Below are positions 1 to 5,820 of a stretch of 7,548 nt of DNA, in pieces (position 1 is the stretch's first letter; the number at the start of each line of letters is the position of its first letter). The notes under the pieces are model-generated. The model had not been told where the DNA came from, ran no database searches, and saw only the letters and a list, made by a program, of their open reading frames with translations. The position numbers were made by a program, and so were the translations under genes. Source of the stretch: Bacillota bacterium (GTDB taxonomy: Bacteria > Bacillota > Sulfobacillia > Sulfobacillales > Sulfobacillaceae); assembly GCA_023381095.1 (NCBI GenBank), contig JAMCTO010000176.1, positions 1-7,548 on the forward strand. Reading direction: 5' to 3'.

Positions 1-18
1 CATGAGGACGATTGGAGC

Positions 19-25
19 AAGGAGG
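19..25 (+). promoter_or_regulatory. recG ribosome-binding site
   Basis: AAGGAGG is a near-perfect Shine-Dalgarno sequence. It lies 7 bases before the GTG at 33-35 and 4 bases before the GTG at 30-32, and it lies downstream of the TTG at 12-14. It therefore favours GTG 33 as the recG start. No other standard start codon occurs in this frame until the TTG at 141, which is already inside the conserved LPGVG motif. Confidence 0.75.
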
Positions 26-32
26 CAGAGTG

Positions 33-2153
33 GTGGCAGACGCAACTGAACGCGGAGCTCGTCAGCGTGCCGGGCGGCGTCGCACATCACAGCATGAATC
101 TCGTCGTCCAGTAATTGGCGTCAGCGAACCAATTACTGCTTTGCCCGGGGTCGGACCCAAGAAAGCAGAGCAACTCGAAAAACTCGGGATCCGGAATCAG
201 GGCGATCTGTTATTTTTATGGCCGCGGCGCCATGAAGATCGCACGGTGATTACCCCTCTGTCCGAAGTCCAAAGCGGTGGAGATTTTACGACTGCGGGGC
301 GAATTGGCCGAGCAGACTATGATCCCCGTCGGCAAGTTTTGAGAGTTTCGGTTACTGATGGCTTGTTTGTGGTCTATGCTACATTTTTTCATGCTCGGTG
401 GCTGACTCATCAGCTGCAACCTGGTGTTATGGTGGTATTAAGTGGCCACGTCGAATATTGGGGCAACCGTCTGATTATGAATCACCCTCATCATGAGGTC
501 TTGGCGCCGGGGGAGGCGCCGCAACGCGGCTTGATTCCCATTTATCCCTTGACGGCCGACATCAAACAACGATGGCTGCAGCAATTAATGAAGCAAGTCA
601 TACCCATTTTGGCTCCTCAAGTGGCCGATCTTTTGCCGCAGGAGCTCTTAAACCAGGAACGGCTGATAAGTCGCGGGCAAGCTCTTTTACATTTGCATTG
701 GCCGCCATCACAAGAGGCATTAGAGGCGGCGCGAAAACGTCTGGTATTTGACGAATTTCTTCGCGTCTCACTGGCCGTAATGCGGATGCAGCAATGGGAT
801 CACGGAGTGGCGGGGATTCGGCAAAATCCTCAGGGTCTTCTTTCTCAAAAATTTTTGACCCGATTGCCCTACACCTTGACCCCCGGGCAAGAAACCGCTT
901 GGCGTTCGATTCGCCAGGAGTTAGCTGCAGATCGGCCGATGTTGCGGTTGCTGCAAGGCGATGTGGGATCGGGGAAAACCATCCTCGCTATTTTAACGAT
1001 ACTCGCGGCCGTGGATGCTGGCCACCAAGCCGCATTTATGGCGCCTACAGAATTACTGGCGGAACAACAGTGGCGGGTTATAAAAGATTTGACGGCTTCG
1101 CTGCCTATTGAGGTCGGTCTTTTGACCGGTCAAGATGCGAGCCAGGCGGCTAGAGTCCGAAATGGCATTGCCGACGGCTCGCTTGAGGTGGTGGTGGGAA
1201 CCCAGGCGCTCTTATCCCCATCTGTGAATTTTCACCACTTGGGTCTGGTGGTTATTGACGAACAACATCGCTTTGGGGTGCGACAACGGGCACATTTAGC
1301 CCAAAAAGGCTATTTCCCTGACTTGCTGGTTATGACAGCCACGCCCATCCCACGCACGCTGGCACTCACACTCTATGGCGACCTTAACGTGTCGCAAATT
1401 GAAGGTTTGCCGCCGGGGAGGCAACCGATTACTACGGTCCATTTACCCTATAGGGAGAGACGCACCGCCTATGAGTCCGTGCACCAGGCAGTGCGGAGGG
1501 GTGAACAGGCATACGTGGTCTGTCCCTTAGTGAACGAGAACGAGGATCAAGATGTGGCCGCGGCAACGGTATTGGCAGAGGGTATGCGGCGGGTTCCCGG
1601 GTGGAGGGTTGGTTTGCTGCATGGGCAATTGCCGGGGAAAGAAAAAACGCAGATTATGGAAGCATTTCGCGCCCATGAAATTGATGTTTTGGTGGCCACT
1701 ACGATTATTGAGGTAGGAGTCGACGTGGCTAACGCTACGGTTATGGTGATCGAAGAAGCAGATCGGTTTGGTCTGGCCCAATTGCATCAGTTGCGGGGTC
1801 GGATTGGGCGCGGCACCAAGGCTGCCACCTGTTATTTGCTGGCTGATCCTAAAACTGAAGAGGGGGAATTGCGGATGGCGGCCATGGTACGCTGGTCTGA
1901 TGGATTAAAATTGGCGGAGCAGGATCTCAAAATTCGGGGTCCTGGAGAAATTTTGGGATTGCGCCAACACGGACTTTCCGCTTTTCAATTGGCAGACCCG
2001 GTCCGAGATTTAGTTTTAATGGAGCATGTGCGGCAAGTAGCCCATGACATTTTAGAATCTGACCCGCGATTGGACCACGAGGGCCACCAAATCTTAAAGC
2101 GGTGGGTTGATGACGGGGTGGCCTCCGCCTTGCCTAATCAGATGCTCCATTAA
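33..2153 (+). CDS. recG: ATP-dependent DNA helicase RecG
   Basis: RecG is a cytoplasmic superfamily 2 translocase that regresses stalled replication forks and processes branched DNA and R-loops. Numbered from GTG 33 (706 residues, slightly long for the family), the N-terminal wedge region begins with the conserved LPGVGPKK stretch near 37-44. The helicase motifs follow in order: Walker A GDVGSGKT (309-316), DEQH box with HRFGVRQR (409 on), TATP motif III (435-438), TTIIEVGVDV (556-565) and the arginine-finger motif RGRIGRG (588-594). The RecG-specific TRG region follows, with DGLKLAEQDLKIRGPGE (623-639). All key residues are present and no frameshift is visible. The first 35 or so residues form a basic, Arg-rich extension ahead of the conserved part. 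The start was chosen from the AAGGAGG at 19-25; GTG 30 or TTG 12 are less likely. The gene converges with the transporter gene downstream. The identity is secure; only the exact start is uncertain. Confidence 0.97.
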   Translation: MADATERGARQRAGRRRTSQHESRRPVIGVSEPITALPGVGPKKAEQLEKLGIRNQGDLLFLWPRRHEDRTVITPLSEVQSGGDFTTAGRIGRADYDPRRQVLRVSVTDGLFVVYATFFHARWLTHQLQPGVMVVLSGHVEYWGNRLIMNHPHHEVLAPGEAPQRGLIPIYPLTADIKQRWLQQLMKQVIPILAPQVADLLPQELLNQERLISRGQALLHLHWPPSQEALEAARKRLVFDEFLRVSLAVMRMQQWDHGVAGIRQNPQGLLSQKFLTRLPYTLTPGQETAWRSIRQELAADRPMLRLLQGDVGSGKTILAILTILAAVDAGHQAAFMAPTELLAEQQWRVIKDLTASLPIEVGLLTGQDASQAARVRNGIADGSLEVVVGTQALLSPSVNFHHLGLVVIDEQHRFGVRQRAHLAQKGYFPDLLVMTATPIPRTLALTLYGDLNVSQIEGLPPGRQPITTVHLPYRERRTAYESVHQAVRRGEQAYVVCPLVNENEDQDVAAATVLAEGMRRVPGWRVGLLHGQLPGKEKTQIMEAFRAHEIDVLVATTIIEVGVDVANATVMVIEEADRFGLAQLHQLRGRIGRGTKAATCYLLADPKTEEGELRMAAMVRWSDGLKLAEQDLKIRGPGEILGLRQHGLSAFQLADPVRDLVLMEHVRQVAHDILESDPRLDHEGHQILKRWVDDGVASALPNQMLH

Positions 2154-2163
2154 GTTAATTGAC

Positions 2164-2187
2164 CCTTAAGCGGTGGGGGCCTTAAGC
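2164..2187. repeat. short direct repeat of CCTTAAGC at recG/transporter convergence
   Basis: CCTTAAGC occurs at 2164-2171 and again at 2180-2187, overlapping the end of the transporter gene. Because CTTAAG is its own reverse complement, the two copies could also pair as a 6-base stem around a 10-base loop. It has no adjoining T-run and is too weak to call a terminator. No better terminator is visible in the 12 bases between recG and the transporter gene. The repeat may be chance. Confidence 0.35.
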
Positions 2188-3344
2188 CGCAGGCTGAAAG
2201 GAATGCTGACTAAAAGCAATATGGCTGTGGTCTCTAAAGCACCTACGGCGCCGATACGGCTGGCCAATAGGCCGATGCCTCCGACCCCCAAAGCCCCCAG
2301 CGTGTTACCAACGCCCAATGTCAATCCAGAAGCCATGCCCTTGTTTTCGGGGAACAAGGCTTGGCCGTAGACCATAACCACGGATCCGGTGGAATAAAGG
2401 GCAAATCCTAAGAGACCGATACTGAACCAAATGGCTAGACCGCTAGCATGCAAAAACCACCATAAAAGCACGCTGGACAGGGCAGCCGATGCAATCAGCA
2501 CGGGTTTTGGCCCAACTTTATCGGAAATGGCACCGCCGGTCATATTGCCCACACTGCCGACTAAAAACAGTGTCGACAACAAAGCGGCGGACTCCCCTAA
2601 AGGACGGTGGAGAGTATGCCATAATATGGGGACCATGGTGAGCGTTGCGGTGGACGCCAGGTTGCGCAATACCACGACGACCAGCAAATTGCCAGCGTGT
2701 TTGAGACCGCGGCGAAACGCCGGAGTCCAGATACTGCCGCGTCTCGCTTTGGGCTTAGGAGACGGACGCATCACGAACCACATGACAATGGCCATGGCCA
2801 TACCCGGAATCGCGAGTACCCAGAGACCGTGACGCCCCAAATACAAAAAAGTGGTGGTGGCAGCGATAGGGGCAAGCGCCCGGCCAACGTTGCCCCCAAT
2901 CATAAAGAAACTCATGCCTAAACCCTTGCGGGAACCGGACAGTTCCCCGACCAGAGCCGATGCATGGGGGTGAAATGCTGCATTACCCAGGCCGCCGATA
3001 AGCAGCGCTAACACAAATACTCCGTAAGAGGGGGCAAATGCCAAGGCTGACGCAGAGATAATACTGCCGACAAACAGCCCCCCGACAACAAAATAACGAG
3101 TACCTACACGGTCGGCCCATAAACCCATCAAAGGTTGCAACATTTGGGTGGTCAGAGCCGCAATCGAGCTTAAAAGGCCAGCCAGGGCTATGGAAAAATG
3201 CATAGCGACCATTAACACTGGCAACAGTGACGGATATAAGTTGGGATAAGAGTCATTTAAGAAATGAGCAAAGGTATAATAAGCCGTTTTCCAGGAAGGA
3301 CGCGCGACGCGTGTGCCCTCACCCAGAGTGCTGCTGGAAATCAT
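2166..3344 (-). CDS. Fsr-like major facilitator superfamily transporter
   Basis: This 392-residue integral membrane protein is predicted to be a 12-helix proton-coupled exporter. It resembles the fosmidomycin-resistance (Fsr) branch of the major facilitator superfamily. Recognisable family features are HFLNDSYPNLYPSLLPVL in helix 1 (27-44), motif A GLWADRVGTR (74-83), GNAAFHPHASA (120-130), GGNVGRALAP (150-159), a basic central loop near 192-215, a second motif A copy GGAISDKVGPK (270-280), and VYGQALFPENKGMASG (325-340), which parallels the E. coli Fsr segment. The start ATG is preceded by AAGGA with 7 bases of spacing (complement of 3352-3356). The gene is transcribed away from the trp operon from its own promoter and ends 12 bases from the recG stop. 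The substrate cannot be read from sequence; an antibiotic, a metabolite or an aromatic compound are all possible. Membership of the superfamily is firm and the Fsr subfamily is likely. Confidence 0.88.
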   Translation of the reverse strand: MISSSTLGEGTRVARPSWKTAYYTFAHFLNDSYPNLYPSLLPVLMVAMHFSIALAGLLSSIAALTTQMLQPLMGLWADRVGTRYFVVGGLFVGSIISASALAFAPSYGVFVLALLIGGLGNAAFHPHASALVGELSGSRKGLGMSFFMIGGNVGRALAPIAATTTFLYLGRHGLWVLAIPGMAMAIVMWFVMRPSPKPKARRGSIWTPAFRRGLKHAGNLLVVVVLRNLASTATLTMVPILWHTLHRPLGESAALLSTLFLVGSVGNMTGGAISDKVGPKPVLIASAALSSVLLWWFLHASGLAIWFSIGLLGFALYSTGSVVMVYGQALFPENKGMASGLTLGVGNTLGALGVGGIGLLASRIGAVGALETTAILLLVSIPFSLRLKAPTA

Positions 3345-3370
3345 TGCAGAGTCCTTCTCTCATACACAGT

Positions 3371-3383
3371 CTGTTAATAACAG
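3371..3383. promoter_or_regulatory. 13-base palindrome, candidate operator of the transporter gene
   Basis: CTGTTA-A-TAACAG is a perfect inverted repeat around a single central A. It is flanked by a looser outer pair, CAGT at 3367-3370 and ACTG at 3387-3390. It covers the likely -10 to transcription-start region of the leftward transporter promoter, which is where a repressor would be expected to sit. It has no T-run and only one loop base, so a DNA-binding role is more plausible than an RNA hairpin. The regulator is unknown. Confidence 0.45.
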
Positions 3384-3410
3384 GATACTGCCAAAGTCAG
3401 TCAATGGCAA
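3377..3410 (-). promoter_or_regulatory. promoter of the transporter gene
   Basis: Two overlapping vegetative-type promoters can be read on the minus strand. One has -35 TTGACT (3399-3404), a 16-base spacer and -10 TGTTAT (3377-3382). The other has -35 TTGCCA (3405-3410), a 17-base spacer and -10 TATCCT (3382-3387). Either would start transcription roughly 25-35 bases upstream of the ATG, giving a short leader that carries the AAGGA ribosome-binding site. The sequence does not decide between them. Confidence 0.55.
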
Positions 3411-3427
3411 TGAAGATAATATTGGCA
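3389..3427. promoter_or_regulatory. TGCCA/TGGCA half-sites between divergent promoters
   Basis: Three copies of one 5-base motif lie between the two promoters: TGCCA at 3389-3393, and the inverted form TGGCA at 3405-3409 and 3423-3427. The first pair forms an inverted repeat with an 11-base gap over the transporter -35 region. The two same-direction copies are 18 bases apart, near two helical turns. The arrangement suits a dimeric regulator, but the motif is short and could be chance. Confidence 0.3.
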
Positions 3428-3436
3428 AGGTGATGG

Positions 3437-3465
3437 TTGACAGATGCGACCTGGCCGATTATACT
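3437..3465 (+). promoter_or_regulatory. trp operon promoter
   Basis: The -35 is TTGACA at 3437-3442, a perfect match to the vegetative consensus. A 17-base spacer follows, then -10 TATACT at 3460-3465, which has five of six matches. Transcription should begin near 3472, just ahead of the T-box stem I. A strong constitutive promoter followed by an attenuating riboswitch is the usual design for T-box genes. No closer -35/-10 pair was noticed between this site and trpE. Confidence 0.85.
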
Positions 3466-3471
3466 GCAACC

Positions 3472-3750
3472 AATTACATGTTCAAGCGATGAATGGGAAA
3501 AGTACGCGGGAAAGCCCTCTTAAGCGAGTCGGTGACAGTGTGAGACCGATGAGAAATATTTCCGCCGAATGGCCCCAGGAGCTGCCAACCGAAAGCGTGA
3601 GTAGGCTTGGCCGGACTCTTCCACCGTTATCCGGGAAGGCAATATCGGAGCAATCCCGTATTGCTGAAGTGAGACTTGCAAAAGTCTAATTGGGGTGGTA
3701 CCGCGGAGTAACCTTCGTCCCTGTCGTTGGGATGAAGGTATTTTGGTTTT
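3472..3750 (+). promoter_or_regulatory. T-box riboswitch, tryptophan-specific, upstream of trpE
   Basis: This leader RNA senses uncharged tRNA and allows read-through into the trp genes. Stem I can be folded from the sequence. A GATGA (3488-3492) lies opposite AGGAG (3577-3581), as in the basal kink-turn. TGGG (3494-3497) pairs with CCCA (3574-3577). The specifier loop has AGTA (3501-3504) on its 5' side and GAA-TGG (3567-3572) on its 3' side. GCGG (3506-3509) pairs with CCGC (3562-3565), and TCGGT pairs with ACCGA to form the apical stem. The specifier codon is therefore UGG (3570-3572), tryptophan. A further hairpin pairs GCAATA with TATTGC (3639-3664), and another pairs AGACTT with AAGTCT (3672-3687). 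The T-box core GGGTGGTACCGCGG follows, with the tRNA-binding bulge UGGUACC at 3696-3702. The antiterminator pairs GGG and GCG (3693-3695, 3703-3705) with CGTCCC (3716-3721). That same segment is needed by the terminator. The exact 5' end is inferred from the promoter. Confidence 0.93.
3711..3750 (+). terminator. T-box-controlled intrinsic terminator ahead of trpE
   Basis: ACCTTCGTCCC (3711-3721) pairs with GGGATGAAGGT (3729-3739) to give an 11-base-pair stem with one G-U pair and the 7-base loop TGTCGTT. It is followed by the T-rich ATTTTGGTTTT (3740-3750). The 5' arm overlaps the 3' half of the antiterminator, so the two structures exclude each other. Binding of uncharged tRNA-Trp should favour the antiterminator. 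The stem ends before the trpE ribosome-binding site, so control is by transcription termination rather than by hiding the start of translation. Confidence 0.9.
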
Positions 3751-3752
3751 GC

Positions 3753-3758
3753 GGAGGG
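3753..3758 (+). promoter_or_regulatory. trpE ribosome-binding site
   Basis: GGAGGG lies 5 bases before the ATG at 3764, just after the T-run of the leader terminator. It fixes the trpE start. The in-frame GTG at 3695, which gives the longest open frame, lies inside the T-box bulge region and upstream of the terminator, so it cannot be the real start. Confidence 0.85.
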
Positions 3759-3763
3759 ACGAC

Positions 3764-5212
3764 ATGGGTTTTTTCGACCAATCGGGGGCGGGAGAAGTTT
3801 GGGAAAGTCCCCATCATGTGCATAGTGCAGTAGTGAAGCGATACGTCGTAGATCAATTAACACCGATCTCGGCATTTCTTAGACTGCGACCTTTAGGTGC
3901 TCATACGTTGTTGGAAAGCGTGGAAGGAGACGAGAAAATTGCTCGGTACTCCTTCATAGCCGTAGGGGAATGGGCACGTCTCTTGGAGTCTGGAGGGCAA
4001 GCGGTATTAGTCAGTCCCGAAGGCACCGAGGTGGCGCGGGATCCGTTAGAACTGGTTCGCCGTCAGTCGGAAAGGCAACAAATCCCCGTACCCGCCTCGG
4101 TTGAGCTGCCATTTGCCGGTGGTGCCGTGGGATACTTTGGATACGACTGGGTGCACCACTTGGAAAAATTACCCCATCGCCATACCCAAAACGGACCGGA
4201 TTGGGAGTGGGTTTGGCCCAAAGCTGTGGTTGCCTTTGATCATCGGCGGCATCAGGTCACGGTGATAGTTGAAACCATAAGAGGACAGCAGGATCAAGCT
4301 TGGGCCCGATTGCAAATCTTAGTGGACGCCTTGCGGCAACCTTTAATGCTGGCAGAGCCACGGGTTCAGCGGGTGGCTCCTGTGGTTTCTAACATGACGC
4401 GTCAGTATTACGATCAGATGATTGATCGGGCTCGAGACTACATTGTGGCGGGGGATATATTTCAAGTGGTGCTGTCCCAAACGTTGTCGTCCCAAATTGT
4501 TGGCGATCCCTTTAATCTTTATCGCCGTCTGCGTCATGTTAACCCGTCTCCATATCTATTTTATCTGGAAACGCCGCGTCGGACACTGGCGGGATCTTCG
4601 CCTGAAGCCCTAATTAGGGTAACCGATGGCTTGATTAGTAATAGGCCCATTGCGGGCACTCGTCCTCGCGGGGCTTCCGAAGCCGAAGATGTAGCTCTTT
4701 GGGACGACCTGATTCAGGATCCCAAAGAACGGGCCGAGCATGTGATGCTGGTCGATTTGGCGCGCAATGACTTGGGCCGGGTGTCACAGTATGGCTCGGT
4801 TTCAGTAACTCAGTTTATGCAACAAGAATTGTATTCCCACGTGATGCACATAGTGTCCGAGGTGGAAGGCCGATTAACTGCGGAATTTGACGCCCTCGAT
4901 GCCTTGGCGGCGTCTTTCCCCGCGGGGACGCTGACGGGGGCACCCAAAATTCGGGCGATGGAGATCATTGATGAATTGGAGCCGCAATCCCGGGGAGCCT
5001 ACGGCGGAGTCGTCGGATATTTCTCGCACCAAGGCAACCTCGATACCTGCATTACGATCCGGACACTGGACGTAACCGGAGATCGGGTCACTGTGCAAGC
5101 TGGAGGCGGAATTGTTGCCGACTCCGATTCGGCCCGGGAGTACCAAGAATCGCTAAACAAGGCGGCAGCCGCTTTAGCTGTACTCGAACCGGACGAGGAG
5201 GAGTGGCTATGA
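3764..5212 (+). CDS. trpE: Anthranilate synthase component I
   Basis: TrpE converts chorismate to anthranilate using ammonia delivered by TrpG, the first committed step of tryptophan synthesis in the cytoplasm. From ATG 3764 it is 482 residues, normal for the family. The N-terminal half carries LLES (49-52), the motif linked to tryptophan feedback inhibition. The chorismate-binding domain then shows NPSPYLFYLE (from 260), AGSSPEAL, PIAGTRPRG, HVMLVDLARNDLGRV, PAGTLTGAPKIRAME (from 386), GAYGGVVGYF and QAGGGIVADSD. All recognisable active-site motifs are intact. Aminodeoxychorismate synthase (PabB) is the main alternative, but LLES, PIAGTRPRG, the tryptophan T-box and the trp neighbours argue for TrpE. 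The gene is first in the operon, starts 13 bases after the leader terminator T-run, and overlaps trpG by four bases (ATGA). Confidence 0.96.
   Translation: MGFFDQSGAGEVWESPHHVHSAVVKRYVVDQLTPISAFLRLRPLGAHTLLESVEGDEKIARYSFIAVGEWARLLESGGQAVLVSPEGTEVARDPLELVRRQSERQQIPVPASVELPFAGGAVGYFGYDWVHHLEKLPHRHTQNGPDWEWVWPKAVVAFDHRRHQVTVIVETIRGQQDQAWARLQILVDALRQPLMLAEPRVQRVAPVVSNMTRQYYDQMIDRARDYIVAGDIFQVVLSQTLSSQIVGDPFNLYRRLRHVNPSPYLFYLETPRRTLAGSSPEALIRVTDGLISNRPIAGTRPRGASEAEDVALWDDLIQDPKERAEHVMLVDLARNDLGRVSQYGSVSVTQFMQQELYSHVMHIVSEVEGRLTAEFDALDALAASFPAGTLTGAPKIRAMEIIDELEPQSRGAYGGVVGYFSHQGNLDTCITIRTLDVTGDRVTVQAGGGIVADSDSAREYQESLNKAAAALAVLEPDEEEWL
5196..5201 (+). promoter_or_regulatory. trpG ribosome-binding site inside trpE
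   Basis: AGGAGG sits within the last codons of trpE, 7 bases before the ATG at 5209. It rules against the in-frame GTG at 5203, which would have only one base of spacing. Placed at an ATGA overlap, it suits translational coupling of TrpE and TrpG, whose products form one complex. Confidence 0.8.
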
Positions 5213-5820
5213 TTCTGGTTATCGACAACTACGATTCGTTTACCTATAACCTGGTGCAATACTTGGGAATGTTGGATGAAACCGTCCAAGTAGTGCGCAA
5301 CGACCAAATTACGGTGGACCAGGTTCGGGAACGGCAACCGGATCAAATAGTCATTTCCCCGGGACCAGGGCGTCCTGAAGATGCCGGTATCACCGTAGAG
5401 GTGATCCAAAGACTGGGTTCCCTCACCCCAATTTTAGGGGTGTGCTTAGGACACCAGGCGATTGCATTGGCCTATGGCGGCGAGGTGGTGCCTGCTGTGC
5501 GTCTGATGCATGGGAAAGCCGACTTTGTATACCACAATGGTGAGGGCATATTTCGCAATTTGCCCCAGGGATTTCCTGCGGGACGATACCACTCTCTTGC
5601 CGTTAATGTTCAGGAAGTAAAAGAATTGCAAGTGACAGCGCATTGCGAAGATGGCACGATCATGGCCATCACCCATAAAACTCATCCGGTTTGGGGGATC
5701 CAATTTCATCCGGAATCTATATTGACGCCTTCCGGAATGGACCTGTTACAAAACTTTATTCATATCACGAGTCCTTCTCAGGTGACACATGTCAATAAAG
5801 TTGGAGGAGTAACACCATGA
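5209..5820 (+). CDS. trpG: Anthranilate synthase component II (glutamine amidotransferase)
   Basis: TrpG hydrolyses glutamine and channels ammonia to TrpE. The 203-residue protein is a stand-alone class I (triad) amidotransferase of typical length. It opens with ILVIDNYDSFTYNL, has the oxyanion-hole region ISPGPGRPEDAG (49-60), and the nucleophile elbow GVCLGHQ with Cys79. YHSLAV follows, and the rest of the triad is in HPES (His167, Glu169). The ATG overlaps the trpE stop as ATGA and has its own AGGAGG. The stop in turn overlaps the trpD start as ATGA. It is not fused to TrpD as in E. coli. Stand-alone TrpG proteins of this kind often also serve PabB in folate synthesis, so a dual TrpG/PabA role is possible and depends on whether the genome has another pabA. 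Confidence 0.95.
   Translation: MILVIDNYDSFTYNLVQYLGMLDETVQVVRNDQITVDQVRERQPDQIVISPGPGRPEDAGITVEVIQRLGSLTPILGVCLGHQAIALAYGGEVVPAVRLMHGKADFVYHNGEGIFRNLPQGFPAGRYHSLAVNVQEVKELQVTAHCEDGTIMAITHKTHPVWGIQFHPESILTPSGMDLLQNFIHITSPSQVTHVNKVGGVTP

Noticed and set aside
216..1787. Several open frames inside recG on both strands (for example 216-419 minus, 794-1111 plus, 1527-1787 minus).
   Set aside because: They lie wholly within a conserved, intact helicase gene and show no recognisable motifs, so they are shadow frames.
2164..2187. The CCTTAAGC repeat as a bidirectional terminator for recG and the transporter.
   Set aside because: The possible stem is only 6 A+T-rich pairs around a 10-base loop and there is no T-run on either side.
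2173..2921. Plus-strand open frames opposite the transporter gene.
   Set aside because: They are antisense shadows of a clear 12-helix transporter, with low-complexity Pro/Arg/Thr-rich translations and no motifs.
3444..3689. An open frame of 81 codons in the trpE leader, considered as a leader peptide for attenuation.
   Set aside because: Its start lies between the -35 and -10 of the trp promoter and upstream of the predicted transcript start, it has no tryptophan run, and the same bases fold into conserved T-box stem I and stem III elements.
3520..3875. Minus-strand open frames across the T-box and the trpE start.
   Set aside because: They run antisense to conserved RNA structure and to trpE, lack convincing ribosome-binding sites and resemble no known protein.
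4999..5409. A 136-codon minus-strand frame spanning the trpE-trpG junction.
   Set aside because: It is antisense to conserved coding sequence of both genes, has no recognisable domain, and contains a Ser-rich run that mirrors the GAG-rich trpE end.
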